From CAYTZH01 sp964442285 (lineage in GTDB: Bacteria > Myxococcota_A > UBA9160 > JAFDET01): a stretch of DNA of 35,411 nt. Numbering within the stretch: the stretch's first letter is position 1; each line of letters opens with the position of its first letter. This document shows positions 8,325 to 15,335 of the stretch, piece by piece. A program made the position numbers and the translations under genes. The stretch covers positions 1 through 35,411 of the forward strand of contig CAYTZH010000046.1 of the NCBI GenBank assembly GCA_964442285.1, read 5' to 3'. Below the pieces are notes generated by a model. It had not been told where the DNA came from, did not search any database, and saw only the letters and a program-made list of their open reading frames with translations.

Positions 8325-8648
8325 ATGCAACGCAACCTCGGGAGCATCCGTCGGATGCTCGCCTCCGCACTGGTGGCCATGGCCATCGTCGCCAGCGCGG
8401 CGCCGGCCCTGGCGGCCGGCGCACTCTCGGGCGTGGTGAACGTGAACACGGCGTCGGCGGAGCAGCTGCAGCTGCTGCCCGGCGTCGGGGAGGCCCGCGC
8501 CCGGGCGATCCTCGCCACCCGCAAGCGGCTCGGCGGCTTCAAGTCCGTCGACCAGCTCGTGGAGGTGAAGGGCATCGGTGCCGTGGCCCTGGACCGGCTG
8601 CGACCCTTCGTGGTCGTCCAGGGGAAGACCACGGCGCGGATCGAGTAG
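8325..8648 (+). CDS. Secreted helix-hairpin-helix protein, ComEA-like
   Basis: This 107-residue protein has a signal peptide (hydrophobic LASALVAMAIVASAAPALAA, cleavage near residue 31). A tandem helix-hairpin-helix domain follows: VNVNTASAEQLQLLPGVGEARARAI, then FKSVDQLVEVKGIGAVALDRL. The pattern matches the ComEA DNA-binding domain, which binds double-stranded DNA in the periplasm during natural transformation. Without other competence genes nearby, DNA uptake is only one possibility; such small HhH proteins are widespread. Start chosen as the ATG directly before the signal peptide. Confidence 0.85.
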   Translation: MQRNLGSIRRMLASALVAMAIVASAAPALAAGALSGVVNVNTASAEQLQLLPGVGEARARAILATRKRLGGFKSVDQLVEVKGIGAVALDRLRPFVVVQGKTTARIE

Positions 8649-8655
8649 CGCCTCC

Positions 8656-8683
8656 GGGACCGGGGGCGGCGTCCCCCGGTCCC
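8656..8683. terminator. Strong hairpin after the ComEA-like gene
   Basis: A perfect 11-bp GC stem (GGGACCGGGGG / CCCCCGGTCCC) with a 6-nt loop starts 8 nt after the stop. No T run follows. It separates the HhH gene from the importer genes. Confidence 0.5.
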
Positions 8684-8733
8684 ATCCGCGCTCCACCCGC
8701 GGACCGCCGGGCCCTGTGGTATCCGTCGCGCCG

Positions 8734-9579
8734 ATGAGATCCCTCACGGCCGCGGTGCTCCTGGCCTCGGGACTGCTCCTGGCTTCGGCGGCGGCCCGAG
8801 CCGCCGGAGCGGAGCCCCCCCGCCGGGTGGTCTCCATGAATCCCTCGCTCACGGAGATCCTGCTGGCCCTGGACGCCGGCCACCTGCTGGTGGGCGTGGA
8901 CGACTACTCGGCGCGCCAGCAACAGCGCCTCGCGTCGCTTCCCCGTGTCGGTGGGCTGTTCGACCCGAACCTCGAGAGCGTGGTGGCCCTGGAGCCCGAT
9001 CTCGTCGTCCTCGTGCCGAGCGTGGAGCAGCGGGACTTCCGCGAGCGCCTGGGCGAGCTCGGCATTCCCCGGCTCGAGCTCGATCCGACCTCCTTCGACG
9101 AGGTGCTGGAGACGATCGAGGTGCTGGGGCAGCGGCTGGGGCGGGCCGACGCGGCCGAGGTCCGGGTGCGCGCCATCCGGCGTGCCCGGGGCGAGGTGCG
9201 CGCGCGCACGGCGGCGCTTCCGCGCCGCCGCGTGGTGCTGGTGCTGCAGCGCGAGCCGCTCTTCGTCGTTGGCCGCGGTAGCTTCTTGCACGAGATGCTC
9301 GAGGCCGTGGGCGCCACCAACCTGGGCAGCGCCCTGGACGCGACCTACCCCCGGGTGGACCTCGAGTGGCTCGTGGCCGCCCGGCCCGACCGGGTGCTCG
9401 ACGCCAGCCGCGACGCGGCCGGCGCCGACGACACCTGGGGCCGGCTGCCGTCGCTCTCCGGCCGCGTGGTCGCCCTCGGCGAGGGCGTGGCCACGCGGCC
9501 CGGCCCGTGGCTGGACCGCGCCCTGTGGGCCCTCGCGCGGGCGGTCCACGGCGCCGCCCTCGACGGCGAGCCCCGATGA
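8734..9579 (+). CDS. ABC importer substrate-binding protein, BtuF-like
   Basis: This 281-residue periplasmic binding protein has a signal peptide (LTAAVLLASGLLLASAAARA). The first mature segment RRVVSMNPSLTEILLALDAGHLLVGVDDYS is the hallmark of the BtuF/FhuD/heme-type binding fold, with two lobes joined by a long helix. It captures cobalamin, heme or a ferric siderophore and delivers it to the permease encoded next, whose ATG overlaps its stop. Ligand identity cannot be read from the sequence; cobalamin is slightly favoured by the BtuF-like opening. No cobalamin riboswitch fits the 85-nt upstream gap. Confidence 0.88.
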   Translation: MRSLTAAVLLASGLLLASAAARAAGAEPPRRVVSMNPSLTEILLALDAGHLLVGVDDYSARQQQRLASLPRVGGLFDPNLESVVALEPDLVVLVPSVEQRDFRERLGELGIPRLELDPTSFDEVLETIEVLGQRLGRADAAEVRVRAIRRARGEVRARTAALPRRRVVLVLQREPLFVVGRGSFLHEMLEAVGATNLGSALDATYPRVDLEWLVAARPDRVLDASRDAAGADDTWGRLPSLSGRVVALGEGVATRPGPWLDRALWALARAVHGAALDGEPR

Positions 9580-10598
9580 GGACGCTCACCCCGCGGCGTC
9601 TCGCCGGCGCGCTGGCGGTGCTCGCGGCGGCCCTGGTGGCCGCCGTGGTCTTCGGTCTCGCCGCGGGCAGCAGCGGGCTCGCCCCGGGCGAGGTGCTGGC
9701 GACGCTGTTCGGCGAGGCTCCCTCGGACCCCGCGCGCGACATCGTGCTGCGGATCCGCCTGCCGCGGGTGCTGCTGGCCGCCCTGGTCGGCGGCGCCCTG
9801 GCGGCCTCGGGCGTGGTGTTCCAGGCGCTGCTGCGCAATCCCCTGGCGGATCCCTTCATCCTCGGGGTATCGGGCGGCGCGGCGCTGGGCGGGATCGCCG
9901 CGCTCTCCCTCGGCGGCGTGCTGGGCTGGGGCTACCGCGCGGTGCCGCCGGCGGCGTTCGCCGGGGCGGTGGCCACCACCGGGCTGCTGTTCGCCATGGC
10001 CGGGGGGCGGGCGCGGCTCTCGCCCACCCACCTGCTGCTCACCGGGGTGGTCTTCAACGCCTTCGCGTCTGCCGCCATCGTCTTCCTCGCCTCCACGGCG
10101 GGGCTCGGCGAGGGAACCCGCATCTTCCTGTGGCTCATCGGCAGCCTCAGCGCCGCGCGGGCGGAGCTCGCGGGCTGGGTGGCCCTCTTCCTGGCGCTGG
10201 GCCTCGGCTGTGCCCTGCCCCTCGCCCGCTCCCTCAACGCCATGGCCCTGGGTGACGAGTCGGCGGCCCAGCTCGGCGTGGACGTGGAGCGCGCCCGACG
10301 CCTGCTGCTGCTCGCCACCTCACTCATGGTGGGCGCGGCGGTCTCGGTCTCCGGGCTGATCGGCTTCGTGGGCCTGATCATTCCCCACCTGCTGCGCCTG
10401 CTGCTCGGCGCCGACCACCGGCTCCTGGTCCCGGCCGCGGTGCTGGGCGGCGCCGCCTTCCTCGTCGGCTGCGACACCTTGGCCCGAATCAGCCTCGAGG
10501 GCCGGGAGCTCCCGGTCGGGGCGATCACCGCCCTGGCGGGCGGGCCGGTCTTCCTGGTACTGCTGCGCCGACACTTCCTGCGCACGGTGGCGTCGTGA
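9576..10598 (+). CDS. ABC importer permease, BtuC/FecCD family
   Basis: This 340-residue inner-membrane permease has about ten hydrophobic segments. It carries family signatures LLRNPLADPFILGVSGGAALG near residue 90, the cytoplasmic coupling segment MALGDESAAQLGVDVERAR, and GFVGLIIPHLLRLLLG. It forms the translocation channel for the same ligand as the upstream binding protein. The ATGA overlap with the upstream gene and the overlapping GTG of the ATPase gene show a tightly coupled operon. Confidence 0.93.
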   Translation: MRTLTPRRLAGALAVLAAALVAAVVFGLAAGSSGLAPGEVLATLFGEAPSDPARDIVLRIRLPRVLLAALVGGALAASGVVFQALLRNPLADPFILGVSGGAALGGIAALSLGGVLGWGYRAVPPAAFAGAVATTGLLFAMAGGRARLSPTHLLLTGVVFNAFASAAIVFLASTAGLGEGTRIFLWLIGSLSAARAELAGWVALFLALGLGCALPLARSLNAMALGDESAAQLGVDVERARRLLLLATSLMVGAAVSVSGLIGFVGLIIPHLLRLLLGADHRLLVPAAVLGGAAFLVGCDTLARISLEGRELPVGAITALAGGPVFLVLLRRHFLRTVAS

Positions 10599-11407
10599 GC
10601 GGAGCGGGCGATACCGACAACGCGGGCCTGGTGTTCGAGGGCGTGGCGGTCGCGCTCGGGGCGCGCCCCGTGCTCCGGGGCATCGACCTCGCGGTGGCAC
10701 CCGGCGAGGTGGTGGGCCTCATCGGACCCAACGGTGCGGGCAAGACCACCCTGCTGCGGCTCGCCACCCGGGTGCTGGCGCCGGACGCGGGTCGCATCGC
10801 GCTCGACGGACGCCCCCTCGCCGCCTTCGGCCGGCGGGAGCTGGCTCGGCGGGTGGCCATCGTGCCCCAGGAGACCGCCGTGCCGTTCCCCTTCCGCGTC
10901 GCGGAGGTGGTGCTCATGGGGCGACTCCCCCATCTGGCGCCCCTCGCCTTCGAGTCGCGCGCGGATCGGGAGCGGGTTTGCGAGGCCCTGTGCGGGCTTG
11001 GGATCGAGGCGCTCGCCGACCGCAGCGTGCTCGAGATCTCCGGCGGCGAGCGCCAGCTCGTGATGGTGGCGCGAGCCCTGGTGCAGGATCCCCGGCTGCT
11101 GCTCTTCGACGAGCCCACCGCCTATCTCGACCTGCGCCACCGGATCGACGTGCTCGGCCGCCTGCGCGCCCTGGCCGCTCGCGGCCGGAGCGCGTTGGTG
11201 GTCTCCCACGATCTCGGGCTCGCGGCGCGTTTCTGCGACCGCCTGGCCCTGCTGTGCGACGGCCGGGTGCTGGCGACGGGTCGGCCGGGCGACGTCCTCA
11301 CCCGCGCGCATCTCCACGCCGCCTACGGGGTCGACGCCGACGTCGTCGCCGGGCCCGATGGGGCGCCCGTGGTTGTGCCCCGCGCGCCTGCCGGCACCGA
11401 TTGCTAG
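10595..11407 (+). CDS. ABC importer ATP-binding protein, BtuD/FecE type
   Basis: This 270-residue ATPase powers the preceding permease. Walker A is GPNGAGKTT (44-52), the Q-loop is VPQET, the signature reads ISGGERQ, Walker B is LLLFDEPTAYLDL and the switch histidine is in VVSHDLGLAA. The GTG start overlaps the permease stop by 3 nt. The binding protein, permease and ATPase make a complete importer; a TonB-dependent outer-membrane receptor for it is not adjacent. Confidence 0.94.
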   Translation: MSGAGDTDNAGLVFEGVAVALGARPVLRGIDLAVAPGEVVGLIGPNGAGKTTLLRLATRVLAPDAGRIALDGRPLAAFGRRELARRVAIVPQETAVPFPFRVAEVVLMGRLPHLAPLAFESRADRERVCEALCGLGIEALADRSVLEISGGERQLVMVARALVQDPRLLLFDEPTAYLDLRHRIDVLGRLRALAARGRSALVVSHDLGLAARFCDRLALLCDGRVLATGRPGDVLTRAHLHAAYGVDADVVAGPDGAPVVVPRAPAGTDC

Positions 11408-11446
11408 CTTGGGCGCCCCCAGCGCACAGAGAGGGAAGACCGAGCC

Positions 11447-12745
11447 ATGTCCCAGACCGAGATCACCTCCGTCCGCGCCCGCGAGATCCTCGACTCGCGC
11501 GGCAATCCCACCCTCGAGGCCGACGTGGTCACCCGCGACGGCGCCCGCGGCCGCGCAGCCGTCCCGTCCGGTGCCTCCACCGGCGCCCGCGAGGCGCTCG
11601 AGCTCCGCGACGGCGACACCGACCGCTACCTCGGCAAGGGGGTCCGCCGGGCCGTGGCGCACGTCAACGGCGAGGTCGCCCAGGCGGTGGTGGGCCGCAG
11701 CCTCGGCGGGGACGGGGACCAGGCGGCGCTCGACCGCGCCCTCATCGCCCTGGACGGGACGGACACCAAGGCGCGTCTGGGGGCCAACGCCCTGCTCGGC
11801 GTCTCGCTGGCCGCGGCCCATGCGGCGGCGGCCTTCCGCGGCGAGCCGCTCTACCGCAGCCTGGGCGGCGCCGACGCGAACCTCCTCCCCGCCCCGATGA
11901 TGAACGTCCTCAACGGGGGCGCCCACGCCGACAACAACGTCGACCTCCAGGAGTTCATGATCTTCCCGGTGGGGGCGCCGAGCTTCTCGGAGGCACTGCG
12001 CTGGGGTGCGGAGATCTTCCATCAGCTGAAGAAGGTCCTCGGCGAGAAGGGCTACGCCACGTCGGTGGGCGACGAGGGTGGCTTCGCCCCGAATCTCAAG
12101 AGCAATCGCGAGGCCATCGAGCTCGTGCTCTCGGCGGTGGAGAAGGCCGGCTACCGGCCCGGCGAGCAGGTGGCGATCGCCCTCGACCCGGCCGCCAGCG
12201 AGTTCTGCGAAGACGGCGTCTACGTGCTGGCCGGCGAGGGCGAGCGCAAGAGCTCCGCCGAGATGATCGCCTTCTGGAAGGACTGGGCCGGGCGCTATCC
12301 GGTGGTGTCGATCGAGGACGGTCTGGCGGAGGACGACTGGGACGGCTGGGCCGGCCTGACCCGGGAGCTCGGCGGCCGCTGCCAGCTGGTGGGCGACGAC
12401 CTCTTCGTCACCAACCCGGCGATCCTGCAAGAGGGCATCGAGAAGGGCGTCGGCAACGCGATCCTGATCAAGGTGAACCAGATCGGCACCCTGACCGAGA
12501 CCCTCGAGGCCATCCGCATGGCCCGGGACGCGGGCTACGCCGCCGTGGTCTCCCACCGCTCGGGCGAGACCGAGGACACCACCATCGCCGACCTGGCCGT
12601 CGCCAGCGGCGTCGGCCAGATCAAGACCGGGTCGCTCTCGCGCTCGGATCGGATCGCCAAGTACAACCGGTTGCTGCGCATCGAGGAGGAGCTGGGCGGT
12701 CGCGCCCGCTTCGCCGGTCGCGACACGCTGGCGGGTCGCACGTGA
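11447..12745 (+). CDS. eno: Enolase (phosphopyruvate hydratase)
   Basis: This is a full-length 432-residue enolase, which interconverts 2-phosphoglycerate and phosphoenolpyruvate in glycolysis and gluconeogenesis. Conserved blocks include ARxILDSRGNPTLE at the N-terminus, the loop PSGASTGxxEALELRDGD, the catalytic region NNVDLQEFMI, SIEDGLAEDDWDGW, LIKVNQIGTLTET with the catalytic lysine, and SHRSGETED. A GAGGGAAG ribosome binding site precedes the ATG. The downstream gene starts on a GTG that overlaps the eno stop. Confidence 0.98.
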   Translation: MSQTEITSVRAREILDSRGNPTLEADVVTRDGARGRAAVPSGASTGAREALELRDGDTDRYLGKGVRRAVAHVNGEVAQAVVGRSLGGDGDQAALDRALIALDGTDTKARLGANALLGVSLAAAHAAAAFRGEPLYRSLGGADANLLPAPMMNVLNGGAHADNNVDLQEFMIFPVGAPSFSEALRWGAEIFHQLKKVLGEKGYATSVGDEGGFAPNLKSNREAIELVLSAVEKAGYRPGEQVAIALDPAASEFCEDGVYVLAGEGERKSSAEMIAFWKDWAGRYPVVSIEDGLAEDDWDGWAGLTRELGGRCQLVGDDLFVTNPAILQEGIEKGVGNAILIKVNQIGTLTETLEAIRMARDAGYAAVVSHRSGETEDTTIADLAVASGVGQIKTGSLSRSDRIAKYNRLLRIEEELGGRARFAGRDTLAGRT

Positions 12746-13554
12746 GACGGGCCCTCGGGGCGCTCCGGGTCGCGACCCTCGGCGCCCTCCGGGTCGCGGC
12801 TCTCGGCGCCTTGCTGGTGTCGGCTCTCGCGGCGCGCCCGGCGGCGGCGTTCGTGCCGTCGGCCTCCAAGCTCACGAACGCCGCGGCGCGGACCAACGGC
12901 GAGGCCGGCCGGGCCGAGACCCTGCGCGTCGCGGTGGCCCTCTACTCGCTGGATGCTCGCGGCCGCCTGCTCGATCCGGTGCCGGTGGCCTCCGGCGAGC
13001 TGCTCACGAGCCCCGACGGCCAGGCCCGCCTGGAGCTGGTGGGGCGCAACGGCGTCAACGAGCGCCACCTCCTGCGGGGGGCTTCCCTCGAGGCCACCCG
13101 CGACGGCCAGCCCCTGGTCTCGCCCCGCCCCCTGCTCCCGCCGCTCCCGCTGCTCCAGATGCGGCGTTCGGGGAGCCTGGCCAACGCGCTCCGCCAGCTC
13201 GGGGTACGCGGCGACGAGTCGGAGCTGGGCCGGAGCCACGGCAACGACTGCTTCGTCGTGGGTGGGCGGAGCCGCGTGCCCGGCGCGCCCGACGCGCCCG
13301 ACCGCGCCTCGCTCTGGCTCGACGCGGAGAGCTACCAGATCGTCCGCATCGACCGCCGGGACGGCACCAGCTTCCGCTTCGGACCGCTGCAGGCGGTGGG
13401 CAGGATCAACCTCCCCGCCTGGGTGGAGATCCGCGCGCCCGGCGTGCGCCCCTACCGGCTGACGCTGCGCGAGGTGGAGGCGGTGCGGGCGCCCGCCGAC
13501 GCCTTCTCCCGCACCTGGCTGGCGGCGGCTCGCAATTCGGCGGTGCTCCCATAG
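12742..13554 (+). CDS. Secreted or periplasmic protein of unknown function
   Basis: The 270-residue product starts on a GTG overlapping the enolase stop and opens with a long signal peptide ending in ALAARPAAA. The mature part is rich in beta-strand-like stretches (ASLWLDAESYQIVRIDRRDGTSFRFGP, LPAWVEIRAPG). This recalls periplasmic lipoprotein-sorting-like (LolA/LolB-fold) proteins in which a modelled surface slope is computed, but I cannot assign a family. No lipobox or catalytic motif is seen. The signal peptide contains an 8-residue repeat (see findings). Overlap with eno suggests coupled translation, although the functions need not be linked. Confidence 0.75.
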   Translation: MRRALGALRVATLGALRVAALGALLVSALAARPAAAFVPSASKLTNAAARTNGEAGRAETLRVAVALYSLDARGRLLDPVPVASGELLTSPDGQARLELVGRNGVNERHLLRGASLEATRDGQPLVSPRPLLPPLPLLQMRRSGSLANALRQLGVRGDESELGRSHGNDCFVVGGRSRVPGAPDAPDRASLWLDAESYQIVRIDRRDGTSFRFGPLQAVGRINLPAWVEIRAPGVRPYRLTLREVEAVRAPADAFSRTWLAAARNSAVLP

Positions 13555-13597
13555 AATGTGGGGCGGACGGCCTCCAGCCCCCCAAGGATCCCCCTCG

Positions 13598-14224
13598 ATG
13601 GAGCCAGCCCTCATGGCGGGTCCGCAGCAGCTCAGCATCCTGGTCGTGGATCCGGACGAGGATCACGGGGCCTCGCTCGCCGACTTCCTGGAGGGCGAGG
13701 GCTACCGGGCGGCGACCGCGCGCGAGGGCTCCGGAGCCCTCGACGAGGTGAAGCGGGGCCGCTGCCAGATCGTGCTGCTCTCCCTGGAGACCGACGCCGA
13801 CGGCGGGGGCGGAGCGGCGCTGTTGCAGCAGATCCGCTCCGTCGACTCCGATCTGTGCGTGATCACCATGACCGAGCGACCCACCGTGGAGTCGGCCGTC
13901 GCCACCATGAAGTGCAACGCCTTCGACTACCTGCGCAAGCCCTTCGACCTGGAGGAGCTGCGACGGGTGCTGCGGGAGGCGATCCGGACCTACGGCCTGC
14001 TGGTGGATCTGGAGCAGCGCCTGAACGGCGAGATCGGGCGACGCGTCCGCGAGCGCCGGACCGACCGCGCGCTCACCCTGAAGCAGCTCGCCAATCGGAC
14101 GGGCCTCTCGGTCAGCCTCATCTCCCAGATCGAGCTCGGCAAGAGCGCGGCGTCGCTCTCCACGCTGCACAAGCTGGCGACGGCCCTCGGCGTCAAGATG
14201 ACCTACTTCTTCGAGACCCTCTGA
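13598..14224 (+). CDS. Atypical response regulator: pseudo-receiver domain fused to XRE-type HTH
   Basis: This encodes 208 residues. An N-terminal CheY-like receiver (about 12-130) keeps the acidic patch (VVDPDED, D18/D20), the Thr of beta-4 (VITMT) and the Lys of beta-5 (LRKPF, K114). The expected phospho-acceptor in beta-3 is S62 (IVLLSLETDADGG) instead of Asp. The C-terminal ~60 residues form an XRE/HTH_3 DNA-binding domain (LTLKQLANRTGLSVSLISQIELGKS). The start at 13598 is supported by AAGGA 9 nt upstream. It probably responds to something other than Asp phosphorylation. It lies 13 nt before the aldolase gene and may control that cluster. Confidence 0.85.
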   Translation: MEPALMAGPQQLSILVVDPDEDHGASLADFLEGEGYRAATAREGSGALDEVKRGRCQIVLLSLETDADGGGGAALLQQIRSVDSDLCVITMTERPTVESAVATMKCNAFDYLRKPFDLEELRRVLREAIRTYGLLVDLEQRLNGEIGRRVRERRTDRALTLKQLANRTGLSVSLISQIELGKSAASLSTLHKLATALGVKMTYFFETL

Positions 14225-14237
14225 GCGTCCCGGGATC

Positions 14238-15335
14238 ATGCGCAGCGTAGAAGACACGCGCCCGCGTCACGGCCTGTCGGTCCCGGTGGTGAGCGTCCTC
14301 GACGAGGCCGGTCGTCTGGTGGAGGAGGATCAGCGCGCGGTGGTGCGCCACGTGATCCAGGACGGCCGCGGCGCGGACATCGTCTTTGCCGCCGGCACCA
14401 CCGGCGAGTGGGACCGGGTGACCAACGAGGTCCGGCAGCAGGTGGTCCGGGTCTGCGTCGAGGAGGTCGCCAAGCTCAATGCCTCCCTCGACCGCGGCGG
14501 CCAGGCCCGGGTGGAGACCTGGGCGGGCATCACCGCCCACGCCGCGGCCGAGACCCTGGAGAACCTCGACTTCGCCCTGGCGTCGGGCGCGGACGCGGCG
14601 GTCCTGGCGCCGCTCTCCATCCGGGGACTCGACGACCCGGTGCGCTTCGTGCGGCGCGACGTCTCCGACCTGCTCGACGCGCGCAGCCGGCGGATCCCCG
14701 TCTACCTCTACGACAACGCCGACATCGCCGCGGACCCGAAGGTGCCCCACATCCGCACGCGTCAGGTCAAGGAGCTCTCCCGTCTCGACTTCGTCCGCGG
14801 CATCAAGGTCACCGCGCCGCGCAAGGTGATGGGGAACTACACGCGGGCGGCCGCGAGCTTCCGGGAGCGCGGCGAGTTCGGCATCTATCTCGGGAACGCC
14901 CGCGACGTCTTCGAGCTCTTCCGTCCCCGGGCGCGCGGCTGGGGGTCCTTGGTGGAGCACTGGAACCGCTGGCTGTTGCGGGACGCCCTGCCCATCGGCA
15001 TCGTCGCCGGACCGGCCAACGTGCTGCCCCGGGAGTGGGCCTGGGCCTGGCAGGTCTGCCGCGCCGGGGACCCGGAACGGATGGCCAGCGCGCGGCGGGT
15101 GCTGGAGGCGTTCGGCTCCGGGGCGCGCCAGGCGGGAGGACGGCGGATGATCGCGTGCCTGAAGCGGGCCCTCCGGCGGCTCGGGGTCATCGAGCACGAC
15201 GCGGTCGCGCCCGGGACGCCGGCGCTCGCGGCGCCCGACGCGGAGCGCTTCGACGCGGTCCTCGACGAGGTGCGGGCGCTGGCCCGGGACCTCATCGCCG
15301 AGCCGTGGCGGACCTCGTGCGAGGGCCGCCGGTGA
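14238..15335 (+). CDS. DapA/NanA-family class I aldolase (dihydrodipicolinate synthase-like)
   Basis: This is a 365-residue TIM-barrel lyase of the DHDPS/N-acetylneuraminate lyase superfamily. FAAGTTGEW carries the carboxylate-binding GTTGE, VYLYDNA holds the catalytic Tyr region, and GIKVTA supplies the Schiff-base lysine. It is longer than DapA (~290) owing to inserts around LARSLDRGG and a ~60-residue C-terminal extension. A true lysine-pathway role is unlikely given the context: a sugar kinase-isomerase fusion overlaps its stop. It more probably cleaves or forms a 2-keto-3-deoxy sugar acid. The substrate is unknown. Confidence 0.85.
   Translation: MRSVEDTRPRHGLSVPVVSVLDEAGRLVEEDQRAVVRHVIQDGRGADIVFAAGTTGEWDRVTNEVRQQVVRVCVEEVAKLNASLDRGGQARVETWAGITAHAAAETLENLDFALASGADAAVLAPLSIRGLDDPVRFVRRDVSDLLDARSRRIPVYLYDNADIAADPKVPHIRTRQVKELSRLDFVRGIKVTAPRKVMGNYTRAAASFRERGEFGIYLGNARDVFELFRPRARGWGSLVEHWNRWLLRDALPIGIVAGPANVLPREWAWAWQVCRAGDPERMASARRVLEAFGSGARQAGGRRMIACLKRALRRLGVIEHDAVAPGTPALAAPDAERFDAVLDEVRALARDLIAEPWRTSCEGRR

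Noticed and set aside
8649..8733. Cobalamin riboswitch upstream of the BtuF-like gene
   Set aside because: The gap is only 85 nt, is largely occupied by a terminator hairpin, and has no B12-box-like sequence.
14238..15335. Assignment of the DapA-family gene as lysine-pathway dapA
   Set aside because: It is longer than DapA and overlaps a sugar kinase-isomerase gene; the dapB at the window end is 20 kb away.
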